Origin: Phycicoccus jejuensis
GTDB taxonomy: Bacteria > Actinomycetota > Actinomycetes > Actinomycetales > Dermatophilaceae
Direction: 5' to 3'
Length of the DNA stretch: 64,000 bases
NCBI RefSeq assembly: GCF_000720925.1
Contig: NZ_JOEE01000010.1
Span: forward strand, 54,387-118,386
Of this stretch, positions 1-8,095 are shown piece by piece. The notes under the pieces are model-generated. The model was not told where the DNA came from, did no database searches, and worked only from the letters and a program-made list of their open reading frames with translations. The stretch's first letter is position 1. Each line of letters starts with the position of its first letter. The position numbers and the translations under genes are program-made.

Positions 1-186
1 GTTGACGGCGCCGCCGGGGAAGCGGCTCCACTCGACGAAGACGACGTCCTTGCCGGCGCCGGCGAGATCCGGGACACCGACGAAGGACCACTCGGCGCTC
101 GTGCGGACGTCGACGAGCACGGCGTCGTCGGGGCCCGTCACGGCGGCGTAGGCCTCGGGCGGGGTCACGTCTCCTGCGTACGTCAT
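1..186 (-). CDS. Rhodanese-domain protein, 3' part cut by window edge
   Basis: The visible N-terminal 62 residues contain PPEAYAAV and then VLVDVRTSAEW, the usual rhodanese pattern around the conserved aspartate and arginine, followed by FVGVPDL and a segment ending WSRFPGG. Rhodanese domains transfer sulfur from a persulfide cysteine; the cysteine lies beyond the window, so activity cannot be judged. The ATG at 186 begins just before this conserved start. The gene runs off the left edge and is divergent from the acetyltransferase at 524. Confidence 0.75.
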   Translation of the reverse strand, partial: MTYAGDVTPPEAYAAVTGPDDAVLVDVRTSAEWSFVGVPDLAGAGKDVVFVEWSRFPGGAVN

Positions 187-240
187 GCCCACGAGGGTAG
201 GACGGTCGCTGCCGGGCCCGCACGACGTCTCAGCCCCGCC

Positions 241-291
241 GGGTCGAGGTGAAACCCGACCACCCCAGGGGGTCGAACATCACCTCGACCC
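241..291. repeat. Nested inverted repeat
   Basis: GGGTCGAGGTGA (241-252) is perfectly complementary to TCACCTCGACCC (280-291). Between them CGACC (257-261) pairs with GGTCG (271-275), so a cruciform or a two-level RNA hairpin is possible. It lies in the shared upstream region of two divergent genes and is not at the 3' end of either. Confidence 0.6.
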
Positions 292-330
292 GCCGACTCC
301 CCCGGCAGCACGGGGGTCCTGCGGCCGCTG

Positions 331-359
331 CCGGTTGCTCCACCCCTCGAAGCAACCGG
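331..359. repeat. Hairpin, 9-bp perfect stem
   Basis: CCGGTTGCT (331-339) pairs with AGCAACCGG (351-359) across an 11-base loop. It sits upstream of the acetyltransferase gene. Its role is unknown; no T-run follows it. Confidence 0.5.
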
Positions 360-523
360 GACGAGCGGTCCGACCGCTCATCATGACTGCGTCAGGGGGT
401 GACGCGAACAACAGCGGGTCGCGCTCCTCTGCGTCCTCGGGCCGGCGCGGCAGGGACCCGGGCGTCGCACGGCGCCGAGAACCCGCTTGATCGCCCGACC
501 GTCCGGCGGGGAGGCTGACGGGC

Positions 524-1090
524 ATGGCCCCTGCGACGCCGTTCAGCGAGAAGCCCACCCTCCGCGGCGAGCTCGTGACGCTCCGGCCGGTCACGGGGGA
601 TGACGCCGCTCTCCTCGACGCCGTCGTCCGCGACGACCCGGAGGTCGCCGAGCTCACCGGCTCCGTCCACCGCACGGGCGACTCGCCGCCGCCGATCGAC
701 CCCGCCCGGCTCCGCGCGATCTACGAGTCCTGGGCCGTCGCCGACGACCGGCTCGTCCTCGCCGTCGTCGACAACACCACGGCCGCCGTCGTCGGCGAGG
801 TCGTCCTCAACGACTGGGACCCCGCCAACCGCTCGTGCGGCTTCCGGACCTTCGTCGGTCGCGCCGGACGCGGGCGTGGCCTCGGCACCGAGGCCACGCG
901 GCTCGTCGTCGAGCACGGCCTGCGCACGATGGGCCTGCACCGCATCACGCTCGAGGTGTACGCCTTCAACCCGCGCGCCCGCCACGTCTACGAGAAGGTC
1001 GGCTTCGTCCACGAGGGGACCGGCCGCGACGCCCTGCGCTTCGACGACGGGTGGGTCGACGTGCACCTCATGGCGATCCTCGGCGGCTGA
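524..1090 (+). CDS. GNAT acetyltransferase, RimJ/RimL type
   Basis: This 188-residue protein has the layout of RimJ/RimL-like N-acetyltransferases: an N-terminal LRGELVTLRPVTGDD segment, the acetyl-CoA binding stretch GRAGRGRGLGTEATRLVVEH (R/Q-x-x-G-x-G/A), and the C-terminal FNPRARHVYEKVGFVHEG motif. It would move an acetyl group from acetyl-CoA to an amine; the substrate (ribosomal protein, antibiotic or small amine) cannot be told. Its length is normal for the family. It is monocistronic and convergent with the second GNAT gene at 1115. Confidence 0.85.
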   Translation: MAPATPFSEKPTLRGELVTLRPVTGDDAALLDAVVRDDPEVAELTGSVHRTGDSPPPIDPARLRAIYESWAVADDRLVLAVVDNTTAAVVGEVVLNDWDPANRSCGFRTFVGRAGRGRGLGTEATRLVVEHGLRTMGLHRITLEVYAFNPRARHVYEKVGFVHEGTGRDALRFDDGWVDVHLMAILGG

Positions 1091-1114
1091 GGCGCCGTCC
1101 GCCCGGGCGGGGGC

Positions 1115-1588
1115 TCACCGCAGCGGCAGCTCGAAACGCCGCAGGACGGGGTGCGGCGGGAAGAGCGACCACGACACCTCGTCGGTCGCCACCCATCCCC
1201 GCCGCTCGTAGAACCGGATGGCGCGCCGGTTCTCCTCGAACACCCGCAGCCACGCCACCGCGTGCCCGTCGCGGGCGATCGCCGCGACGACCTCGTCATG
1301 CAGCCGGGCCGCGAGCCCGCTCCCCCACGTCGGGCGCGCCGTCCCGAGGTGGAACAGCTCCGCCCCGCGCACCGCCGCGAACCCGACGAGCTCGCCGTCC
1401 TCGACCGCCGCGAAGGACCGGATGCCCGGGTCCGCCAGCTCGTGCACCCAGCGCGAGCGCACCTCGGCCGCCGGGAAGGGGTGGGTCTCCTGCGGGAAGA
1501 TGTGACCGAGCGCGGCGACCGCCCCCGCCTCCTGGAGCGGCAGCAGGGCGTCGAGGTCGTCCGGGGTCAGCGGTCGGGTCAGCGGCAT
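1115..1588 (-). CDS. GNAT family acetyltransferase
   Basis: The 157-residue protein starts at the ATG at 1588 (MPLTRPLTPDDLDALLPL), the typical first strand and helix of a GNAT fold. VEDGELVGFAAV forms the central strands, TWGSGLAARLHDEVVA the acetyl-CoA loop, and FEENRRAIRFYERRGW the C-terminal family signature. Longer upstream readings of the same frame are arginine-rich antisense of the next gene and were not used. The substrate is unknown. It is divergent from the gene starting at 1640. Confidence 0.8.
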   Translation of the reverse strand: MPLTRPLTPDDLDALLPLQEAGAVAALGHIFPQETHPFPAAEVRSRWVHELADPGIRSFAAVEDGELVGFAAVRGAELFHLGTARPTWGSGLAARLHDEVVAAIARDGHAVAWLRVFEENRRAIRFYERRGWVATDEVSWSLFPPHPVLRRFELPLR

Positions 1589-1639
1589 CGGCGCGACCGT
1601 ACCCGCCCGCACCGGCCCGGCCGGTGCGAGGGTGGTCGG

Positions 1640-2227
1640 GTGCCCCCGCTGACCGTCGACCACGCCGAAGGTCTCGCCGCGTTCCGTGCGTCCGTCGCCG
1701 CCGTCGCCGACGCCGTCCGCGACCTCCCGGAGCCCGCGCTCTTCGAGCCCTCGCGCTGCGCGGGATGGACCCGGTTCGACGTCGTGGCCCACGTGCTCGC
1801 CGGATGGGAGGAGCTGCTCGGCGGTCTCGCCCGGCGGACGGCGGGCCCCGCCACCGTCGATGCCGCGAGCTACTGGGCGGCCTACGCCGAGGCCGGCTCG
1901 GGCGACGACCCCGTGCTCGTGCTCATGGACCAGCGGCGGTGGACCGACGCCCACCGCCGGCCCGCGGCAGCCGTCGCCCGGCTCCTCGACGTCGCCGACC
2001 GCGTGCTCGCCGCGTCGGGCGCCCTGCCCGACGGGCACCACGGCTTCCAGGGCCACGTGCTGACCAGCGGCGACCTGCTCGCGTCCTGGGCCGTCGAGGA
2101 CGTCGTCCACCTCGTCGACCTCGACCTCGACGCCACCCCACCGCCGGCCGCCCTCGACCTGGCCCGCCGCACGGCCGAGGCGCTCCCACGCGACGCCGTG
2201 CCCTGGGACCCCGACGCGCTGGGCTGA
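1640..2227 (+). CDS. MDMPI-N / DinB-like protein (possible mycothiol-dependent enzyme)
   Basis: The 195-residue protein begins with the GTG at 1640. It carries the pattern of the maleylpyruvate-isomerase N-terminal family: FEPSRCAGWTRFDVVAHVLA near residues 35-54, where the conserved histidine sits in the DVVAH motif, and a second WAVEDVVHLVDLD block near residue 155 that supplies another metal-binding histidine. Family members are four-helix-bundle, often mycothiol-dependent, enzymes or DinB-like proteins. No substrate can be inferred from context. The 5' part is divergent from the GNAT gene, with 51 bases between the two starts. Confidence 0.65.
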   Translation: MPPLTVDHAEGLAAFRASVAAVADAVRDLPEPALFEPSRCAGWTRFDVVAHVLAGWEELLGGLARRTAGPATVDAASYWAAYAEAGSGDDPVLVLMDQRRWTDAHRRPAAAVARLLDVADRVLAASGALPDGHHGFQGHVLTSGDLLASWAVEDVVHLVDLDLDATPPPAALDLARRTAEALPRDAVPWDPDALG

Positions 2228-2270
2228 GGCCCCACCCCGCACGTCATCGACCGCACCGGCCGGCGACTCC

Positions 2271-3215
2271 TCAGGTGCGGTTGGTGAAGGCCACCGAGAC
2301 GTCGCCGTCGGTCCAGACCTCGACCCCGGTGAGCGACCCCGGCGCCGCCGCGAGCCGGTCGTGGCGCTCGGCCGGCATCCCGAGGACGTGCCCCAGGGCC
2401 GCCTGCACGACGGCGGCCGGGCAGACGACGACCGTCGTGCCGCCACGGGAGACGACCCGCTCCCAGGCCGTCGGAGCAGCGGCGGCCGAGGCCCAGGCCG
2501 CGTCGACGACCGCGTCGACGCCGAGCGCGTCACCGACCTCGGCGGCCGTCTCGGTCGAGGCCTCGGTGCCCGCCTCGAGCAGGCACCGGGGCGCGCCGCC
2601 CAGCAGGCGCTCGACGGACCGCGCGGCCTGCTGCGCCGCGCTCCCCTCCGCCTCGGTCACGAGCACGACCCGCACCGGCGTGCCGTCGCGACGCGGGACC
2701 GGCGCGCACGCCGCGCCGCCCGACGCCTCGTCGTCACCACCGGCAGCGTCGGCCTCACCCGACGACGCCCCACCCCCGTGGTCGCGATGGACGGTGAGGC
2801 CGTCCATGCCGTCGTTCGAGAGGGCGTCGGCGTCCTTGTTCTCGGCGCGTGGGATCCACTCGTAGCGCACCGCCCCGCCCGCGGCCCTGATGGCCTCGAC
2901 GACGTCGCGGGCCTCGAGCGCCAGCCGGCGCATGTCCTCGTGCTTGATCTTCCAGCGCCCGGCCATCTGCTCGACGACGAGCTTGGAGTCCATCCGGACG
3001 AGCACGACCGCCCCGGGGTCGATCGCGTGCGCCGCGGTGAGCCCCGCGATGAGGCCGCGGTACTCGGCGACGTTGTTCGACGCCTTGCCCAGCGGCTCCG
3101 CACGCTCGGCGAGCAGCGCGCCGGTCTCGGTGTCGCGCACCAGCGCCCCGTACCCGGCGACGCCCGGGTTGCCGCGCGACCCGCCGTCGGCCTCGACGGT
3201 GAGCCGGCGGCTCAC
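2271..3215 (-). CDS. RNase HI fused to a degenerate histidine-phosphatase domain
   Basis: Residues 1-140 form an RNase HI domain, which cuts the RNA strand of RNA-DNA hybrids. The four acidic catalytic positions are visible: D10 in VEADGGSRGNPG, E51 in NNVAEYRGL, D76 in VRMDSKLVV and D130 in NKDADALSN. After an acidic, low-complexity linker (about 145-175) comes a domain that aligns by position with the acid phosphatase half of mycobacterial Rv2228c. The RHG motif is absent and the second histidine region reads VVVCPAAVVQ, so phosphatase activity is unlikely. The GTG at 3215 overlaps the zinc-ribbon gene stop (GTGA). It is the last gene of the nif3-zinc-ribbon-rnh run. Confidence 0.85.
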   Translation of the reverse strand: MSRRLTVEADGGSRGNPGVAGYGALVRDTETGALLAERAEPLGKASNNVAEYRGLIAGLTAAHAIDPGAVVLVRMDSKLVVEQMAGRWKIKHEDMRRLALEARDVVEAIRAAGGAVRYEWIPRAENKDADALSNDGMDGLTVHRDHGGGASSGEADAAGGDDEASGGAACAPVPRRDGTPVRVVLVTEAEGSAAQQAARSVERLLGGAPRCLLEAGTEASTETAAEVGDALGVDAVVDAAWASAAAAPTAWERVVSRGGTTVVVCPAAVVQAALGHVLGMPAERHDRLAAAPGSLTGVEVWTDGDVSVAFTNRT

Positions 3216-3952
3216 AGCCCGGACTCGGGCGTGCGCACGAGGATCCGGTTGCACTCCTCGCAGCGCAGCACCTCGTCCTCGTCGGCCGAGCGCAGGCGCT
3301 GGATCTCGACGGGGTTGAGCTCGAGCCGGCAGCCGCCGCAACGGCGCTGGTGCAGCGCTGCCGCGCCGGTCCCGCCGGAGCTCTTGCGGATCTTCTCGTA
3401 GAGCGCGACGAGGTCCTCCCCGACCTCGGCGGCGACGGTGTCGCGCGGGGCGGCCACGTGGCCGGCCTCGTCGTCGAGGCGCGCGGTCTCACGGTCGCGG
3501 GCGGTCTCGAGCGCGGTGATGCGGGCGGTCAGCTCGCCCATCCCGCGCTCGAGCTCGGCGACGTCGTGCTCGGCGGCCTCGGCGCGCTCCATCACCTCGA
3601 GCTCGACCTCCTCGAGCTCGCCCTGGCGACGCGCGAGCGAGACGATCTCGTGCTGCAGCGCCTGGAGGTCCTTGGCCGTGCCGGTGCCCGAGTCGAGCCG
3701 GGCCTGGTCGCGCGCCGCGCGGTCGCGGACCAGCTGGACGTCGGCCTCGGCCTTGGCGACCTCGCGCTGGACGTCGCCGAGCTCGGTGCGCGAGCGGACG
3801 AGCTGGTCCTCGAGGAGGCGTGCCTTGCCGGCGAGGTCCTCGAGCTCCGCGAGCTGCGGCAGGGTCCGGCGGGCGTGCGCCAGCTGGTCCAGCCGCGTGT
3901 CGATGGCCTGGAGGTCGAGCAGCCGCTGCTGACGGGACGAGTCGGCTCTCAC
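3212..3952 (-). CDS. Coiled-coil zinc-ribbon protein (C4-type, CT398/Rv2229c-like)
   Basis: The 246-residue protein has a long helical coiled coil (about 5-180, rich in E, L, R and heptad leucines) and a C-terminal zinc ribbon with RCGGC and RCEEC as the two CxxC knuckles. The family is found next to nif3 and rnhA in actinobacteria; its role is poorly known, and nucleic-acid or chaperone-like binding has been suggested. The GTG at 3952 overlaps the stop of nif3 by GTGA, indicating translational coupling. Downstream it overlaps the RNase HI start in the same way. Confidence 0.8.
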   Translation of the reverse strand: MRADSSRQQRLLDLQAIDTRLDQLAHARRTLPQLAELEDLAGKARLLEDQLVRSRTELGDVQREVAKAEADVQLVRDRAARDQARLDSGTGTAKDLQALQHEIVSLARRQGELEEVELEVMERAEAAEHDVAELERGMGELTARITALETARDRETARLDDEAGHVAAPRDTVAAEVGEDLVALYEKIRKSSGGTGAAALHQRRCGGCRLELNPVEIQRLRSADEDEVLRCEECNRILVRTPESGL

Positions 3953-4797
3953 GGGGTACCTCCAAGGTCGGCACCGACGAGGAAGGTCCACGGGTCGGTG
4001 CGCACTGTGCTGATGTGGGTCTCCACCCTAGTCACGTCGTCGCCGAGGGCCGCACCCAGCGCCTGCTGCGCACGGGCCAGCCACAGCCACTCGCTCGCCC
4101 AGTGCCCGGCGTCGACGAGGTACGGGGTGCCGCCGCGCGCCTCCTCGCGGGCCTCGAGCGCCGGGTGGTGGCGCAGGTCGGCCGTCACGTACACGTCGGC
4201 GCCGCTGGCCCGGACCTCGTCGAACAGGTCGTCCCCCGCCCCGCCGAGCAGCGCCACGCGGCGCACCGGGGCGTCCGGCGGACCGGAGACCCGGACCCCG
4301 CCGGCGGTCGGCGGCAGGTGCCGCGCCAGCCCCTCGACGAACGCGCGCAGCGGCAGCGCCGACGGCAGGTCGCCGACGCGGCCGAGCGCCTGGCCCTCGA
4401 CGACGGCCAGCGGCTCGGTCGCGGCCAGCCCGCACGCGTCGGCGAGCGCCTCGCAGACGCCCTCGTCGGCGACGTCGGCGTTCGTGTGGGCGACGTACAG
4501 CGCGACGTCCCCGACGACGAGGCCGGTCACCGTCGCGCCCTTGGCCGAGGTCGTGGCCACGGAGTGGACGCCGCGCAGCAGCAGCGGGTGGTGGGTGAGC
4601 AGCAGGTCGGCCCCGAGCGAGCGGGCCTCCTCGACGACCTCGAGCGTCGGGTCGACCGCGAGGAGGACGCGGCGAACGGGCTGGTCGGGGTCGCCGGTCA
4701 CAAGACCGACCCGGTCCCACGACTGCGCGGTGGCCGGCGGGTAGAGGCGCTCGAGCACCTCGAGCACCTCGCGGAGGGTCAGGGCGTCGTCGCTCAT
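3949..4797 (-). CDS. Nif3-like dinuclear metal-centre protein
   Basis: The 282-residue protein matches the Nif3/YqfO-YbgI family, hexameric toroids that hold two metal ions. Visible ligand regions are LLLTHHPLLLRGV (about 60-72), DVALYVAHTNAD (about 95-106) and the C-terminal DAGHWASEW with its histidine-glutamate pair. It lacks the long PII-like insertion of some homologues. The function is not settled; GTP cyclohydrolase-like and metallo-chaperone roles are proposed. The ATG at 4797 is one base after the 3' end of the tRNA-Val gene, so there is no room for a separate ribosome-binding site. It heads the overlapping nif3-zinc-ribbon-RNase HI set. Confidence 0.85.
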   Translation of the reverse strand: MSDDALTLREVLEVLERLYPPATAQSWDRVGLVTGDPDQPVRRVLLAVDPTLEVVEEARSLGADLLLTHHPLLLRGVHSVATTSAKGATVTGLVVGDVALYVAHTNADVADEGVCEALADACGLAATEPLAVVEGQALGRVGDLPSALPLRAFVEGLARHLPPTAGGVRVSGPPDAPVRRVALLGGAGDDLFDEVRASGADVYVTADLRHHPALEAREEARGGTPYLVDAGHWASEWLWLARAQQALGAALGDDVTRVETHISTVRTDPWTFLVGADLGGTP

Positions 4798-4798
4798 G

Positions 4799-4871
4799 TG
4801 GGCCCGGCCGGGATCGAACCGACGACCGACGCGGTGTAAACGCGGCGCTCTACCAGCTGAGCTACAGGCCC
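4799..4871 (-). tRNA. tRNA-Val (TAC anticodon)
   Basis: Read on the minus strand, the acceptor arm GGGCCTG (4871-4865) pairs with CGGGCCC (4806-4800). The D arm is GCTC...GAGC, the anticodon loop TTTACAC gives TAC, and the T arm is GTCGG-TTCGATC-CCGGC. The 27-43 pair of the anticodon stem is a mismatch, the other four pairs are good. The 3' CCA is not encoded: the discriminator A (4799) is followed by C and then the nif3 ATG. Confidence 0.85.
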
Positions 4872-4954
4872 CGGGCGGTGGCCCGCCGTGCGCGGCGCCA
4901 CCGACCGCCGACATCATGGCAGGTCCGGGTGCGGACCGGTCGGTCCACCCGGGC

Positions 4955-5434
4955 TCAGACCGCCAGCGCGGCGACGGCCGAGGGGATGGCCGAGAAGTCG
5001 CGCGGCTCCCCCGGGCCGTTGACGAGCGTCCACGCGACCCGGCCGTCGCGGCCGACGAGGAAGGTGCCCCGCAGCGAGGCCCCGTTGGCCTCGTTGAGCA
5101 CGCCGTAGGCGCGGGCGACCTCGCCGTGCGGCCAGGCGTCCGACAGCAGCGGGAAGAAGTAGCCCTGGATGTCGGCCCACGCGCGGTTGCTGAACACGGC
5201 GTCGCACGAGACGCAGAGCACCTGGAGGTCGTCGGTGACGTACCGCTCGAGGTGGTCGCGGATCTCGTCGAGCTCCCCGGTGCAGATGCCCGAGAACGCC
5301 CACGGGTAGAAGACGACCACCACGTTCTTCTCGGCCGTCAGCTCCGAGAGGGTCACGTCGGCGCCGTTCTGGTCGCGCAGCGTGAAGTCCGGGGCGACGT
5401 CGCCGACGGCGAGGGGGCTCGGAGCGGGGGTCAT
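4955..5434 (-). CDS. ahpE: One-cysteine peroxiredoxin, AhpE type
   Basis: The 159-residue thioredoxin-fold protein has the peroxidatic site YPWAFSGICTGEL with the catalytic cysteine at about position 51 and a conserved arginine further on (NGASLRGTFLV). This matches AhpE of mycobacteria, which reduces peroxides and peroxynitrite and is recycled by mycothiol/mycoredoxin. A second cysteine pair (LCVSCDAVF) lies near residue 80. It is in the cytosol. The gene lies between DUF3052 and tRNA-Val on the same strand, the same order as in mycobacteria. Confidence 0.85.
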   Translation of the reverse strand: MTPAPSPLAVGDVAPDFTLRDQNGADVTLSELTAEKNVVVVFYPWAFSGICTGELDEIRDHLERYVTDDLQVLCVSCDAVFSNRAWADIQGYFFPLLSDAWPHGEVARAYGVLNEANGASLRGTFLVGRDGRVAWTLVNGPGEPRDFSAIPSAVAALAV

Positions 5435-5507
5435 GCGTCCATCCTGCCAGTTGGGGAGTGGTCGCGGCCGACCGGTGACGAGTACCCCCCACGGTGTGCA
5501 ACCCCGG

Positions 5508-5948
5508 TCAGCGGCGGCCGTTGCCCTTCGGGGCCACGAGCTTGTGCGCCCGCCACTCCCCCGACGCGTTGTACGTCCCCGCGAGGTGCAGGCCGGCGGT
5601 CACCGCAGCCTCGTCGATCTCGGTCGGGTCGACCTCGCCCCCCTCGCGCGGCGTGAGGAGCACGACGAACCCGCCCTCCTCGAGGACGCCGACCATGTCG
5701 ACGAGCGCGTCGCCGAGGTCACCGTCCTCCTCGCGGAACCACAGGAGCACGGCGTCGGCGGCGCCGGTGTACTCGTCGTCCTCGAGCTCACCGCCACAGG
5801 CCTCCTCGACGGCGACGCGCAGCGCCTCGTCGACGTCGGCGTCCCAGCCGAACTCCTGGACGACCTGCTCGGGGGCGAAGCCGAGTCGCTCGACGGCTCC
5901 GGGGGCGCTGGACCCGGGGTCGACCGGGGGCGGCGTCGGGGTGTTCAC
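5508..5948 (-). CDS. DUF3052 family protein
   Basis: The 146-residue acidic protein has the family hallmarks ERLGFAPEQVVQEFGWDADVD near residue 20, the LLWFREEDGDLGDALVD block near 70 and WRAHKLVAPKG near the C-terminus. DUF3052 proteins are small, actinobacterial and of unknown function, and are commonly found beside ahpE and aceE, as here. The start is a GTG at 5948 with GAGAGG upstream. It lies 12 bases downstream of the PH-domain gene, so it may be read as part of the same transcript. Confidence 0.8.
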   Translation of the reverse strand: MNTPTPPPVDPGSSAPGAVERLGFAPEQVVQEFGWDADVDEALRVAVEEACGGELEDDEYTGAADAVLLWFREEDGDLGDALVDMVGVLEEGGFVVLLTPREGGEVDPTEIDEAAVTAGLHLAGTYNASGEWRAHKLVAPKGNGRR

Positions 5949-5960
5949 GGTGTCAACCTC

Positions 5961-7517
5961 TCACGTTCGGGGATCGTTCTGGGGAAAGTCCACCAACGGC
6001 GCGTGGCCGGGTGCAAGGGGGTGGCCGGCGAGTCGCCGCGCCTCGCGGGCGCGGCGACCGACGAGCTCGAGCAGCTCCTCGGCGTCCGCCTGCGCGAGGT
6101 GCGGGACGTCCGGGCCGACCGGGCCGGGCGTGGAGACGAGGCGGGCGCTGGCGAGGCCGAGTCGCTGCTGGAGCGGACCCTGGGCCAGGCCGAGGGACTG
6201 GATGCGCGCGTGCGGCACGACGACGGTGCGCCGGGTGAACCGCCCGGTGCGCAGGTAGACGGCGTGCTCTGCGAGGGCGTAGCCGGTCCGCCGCCAGCTC
6301 CACGGGTCGAGCCAGCGCGCGACGCGCGGAGGTCCGACCCATCCGTGCTCCCCGCCGGCGCCGTGCAGGGCCTCGAGCAGGACAGGGTCCTCGGGGTGGG
6401 CGCCGAGCGCGGCGAGGACGGTGAGCGCCTCGTCGGCGGTGCCGACGGGCAGCATCACGGTCTCGTCGTCGTCGTTGTCGCCGCCGTGGACGCCGGCGAC
6501 GTTGACGCGCACGCGCCACCATCCCCACGGCCGCCACCAGAGGGGCTGGAGCACCTCGACCGCCTGGACGCGGTGCACCGGCACGGTCGAGACGCGCAGG
6601 TCCGTCAGGCCGTGGCGGACGCGCAGGGCCGTGCCGGTGCGGGCGATGGAGAAGTTGCCGTGGACGAGGAGCTCCTTGACCCGGCTGACGCCGAGGCCGA
6701 AGACGACGGGCAGCAGGGCCGGCGCCCCGGCCAGGACGGCGAGGCCGGCCTCGGCGACCCCCACCGTGACGGCGGCGCCGAGCAGGATGACCCCGAGGAC
6801 GATCGTCGAACCGTGGAGGATCGTCGCGACGAACAGGCGCCCGTTGGGCACGACGACGAGCGGGGGCGGCTCGACCGCCGGGGCCCGGGGCGTGGCACCG
6901 ACCGGGACCCCGGGGTCGTGCTCGGCGGCAGGAGGCATCCCCGGCCGGGCGGCCTCGTCGGAGCGGCCGGCCAGCTCGAGCAGGTGCGCGCGCACCTCCT
7001 CCGCGCGGTCGGCGCCGAGGAAGGCGAGGGTCAGGTGCGAGTCGGAGCCGCCGGCGGACTGGACGACGACCTGGCTCAGCCCGACGAGGCGCGCGAGCAG
7101 CGGGCGCGTCGTCTCCACGGCCTGGACCCGCTCGAGCCGCACCTGTCGGTGCTGGCGGAAGAGGACACCGGTGCGCAGCTCGACCTGCCCCGCGGCCACG
7201 CGGAAGCGCGAGAACCGCCAGCTGACCCAGCCGACGGCCGCGACGGCGGCGATGACGACGACGAGCGCGCCGAGGGCGAGGAGCGGGTGGCTCGTCCACG
7301 CGAGCTCGTAGTCGGCGCCGGTGTCGGGTTCGGCGGTGGGGTCGAGCGAGGAGAGCACGGAGTCGACGAGGCGGCTGACGGCGTAGCCGAGCACCGCGAT
7401 GAGCACGACGCCGCCGCGCAGCAGCGGCGAGAGCGGGTGCAGCCGCTGCCAGCCGTCCACGTCCTCGGAGTCCTGCACGGTCCCGATCCCGTCGGGCGCT
7501 CCCCCCGGTGTGGTCAC
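5961..7517 (-). CDS. PH-domain membrane protein, YdbT-like
   Basis: The 518-residue protein carries several membrane segments (for example GGVVLIAVLGYAVSRLV and PLLALGALVVVIAAVAAVGW near the N-terminus, and a pair near residues 215-265) and repeated bacterial PH (bPH2) modules with VELRTGVLFRQHRQVRLERV, LRVRHGLTDLRVSTVPVHRV and VYLRTGRFTRRTVVVPHARI. That is the layout of YdbT proteins, membrane-associated factors of unknown molecular role that have been linked to antibiotic resistance in Bacillus. The GTG at 7517 overlaps the stop of the upstream YdbS-like gene by GTGA, so the two are translated together. Confidence 0.8.
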   Translation of the reverse strand: MTTPGGAPDGIGTVQDSEDVDGWQRLHPLSPLLRGGVVLIAVLGYAVSRLVDSVLSSLDPTAEPDTGADYELAWTSHPLLALGALVVVIAAVAAVGWVSWRFSRFRVAAGQVELRTGVLFRQHRQVRLERVQAVETTRPLLARLVGLSQVVVQSAGGSDSHLTLAFLGADRAEEVRAHLLELAGRSDEAARPGMPPAAEHDPGVPVGATPRAPAVEPPPLVVVPNGRLFVATILHGSTIVLGVILLGAAVTVGVAEAGLAVLAGAPALLPVVFGLGVSRVKELLVHGNFSIARTGTALRVRHGLTDLRVSTVPVHRVQAVEVLQPLWWRPWGWWRVRVNVAGVHGGDNDDDETVMLPVGTADEALTVLAALGAHPEDPVLLEALHGAGGEHGWVGPPRVARWLDPWSWRRTGYALAEHAVYLRTGRFTRRTVVVPHARIQSLGLAQGPLQQRLGLASARLVSTPGPVGPDVPHLAQADAEELLELVGRRAREARRLAGHPLAPGHAPLVDFPQNDPRT

Positions 7518-8047
7518 AGACCCGCCCGCTGGGTCTCGCCGCGGGCCGCGAGCCGCGCCCGCAGGGCCTCGGCCTCCTCGGTGGGCAGCCCCGGCAGCGA
7601 GCCGCCGCTCTCGGGGGAGGCGGTGTGGATCTCGCACGAGGCGATGCCGAACGCCCGGGCCAGCGGCCCGGACTGGATGTCGACGTACTGCAGCCGCCCG
7701 TAGGGGACGCTGACGAGGCTGCGGAAGAGGCGTCCCTTGCGGATGACGAGCTCCTCGTCGAGCTCGACCCACGAGATGGCGCTCACCTGGCGCGAGATCA
7801 GCCAGGCCCCCCAGGCGCCGAGCAGGACGAGCCCGAGGGTGCCGAGCCACACCCACGGCGTGACGAGCAGCGCGACGACGACGGTCGCGAGCAGCGGCAC
7901 CGCGAGGACGACCGCGAGGGTGATGAGCCGCACCGTCGCGAGCTGCGGGGCGACCGTGCGCCAGGGCAGGTCGCCGCCGCGCAGGGTGACGGGCCCGGAG
8001 GGCGCACCGGGGTCGGCGGTCACGGCGGGAGGCGGGGTCTCGGGCAC
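7514..8047 (-). CDS. PH-domain membrane protein, YdbS-like
   Basis: The 177-residue protein has two transmembrane segments (LITLAVVLAVPLLATVVVAL and VWLGTLGLVLLGAWGAWLI, about 45-95) and one bPH2 domain with ELVIRKGRLFRSLVSVPYGR and the YVDIQSGPLARAFGI block typical of YdbS. It precedes and overlaps the YdbT-like gene, the usual pair order. The protein ends with a cytosolic leucine/alanine-rich tail. The precise function of YdbS/YdbT is unknown. Confidence 0.8.
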   Translation of the reverse strand: MPETPPPAVTADPGAPSGPVTLRGGDLPWRTVAPQLATVRLITLAVVLAVPLLATVVVALLVTPWVWLGTLGLVLLGAWGAWLISRQVSAISWVELDEELVIRKGRLFRSLVSVPYGRLQYVDIQSGPLARAFGIASCEIHTASPESGGSLPGLPTEEAEALRARLAARGETQRAGL

Positions 8048-8095
8048 GCGCCCAGTCTGCCCCAGCGCCCCGACGGCGGTGGGGTGCCCGGGCCG

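Larger units (their letters stand above)
187..523. other. Non-coding interval with two strong palindromes
   Basis: No open frame here has convincing protein character. The interval separates the divergent rhodanese and GNAT genes and holds the nested inverted repeat at 241-291 and a hairpin at 331-359, annotated separately. Confidence 0.5.

Noticed and set aside
5382..7703. Long plus-strand open frame over the DUF3052 and PH-domain genes
   Set aside because: It has no family features and is repetitive in D, E, R and G; the minus-strand genes have clear domains and overlapping starts.
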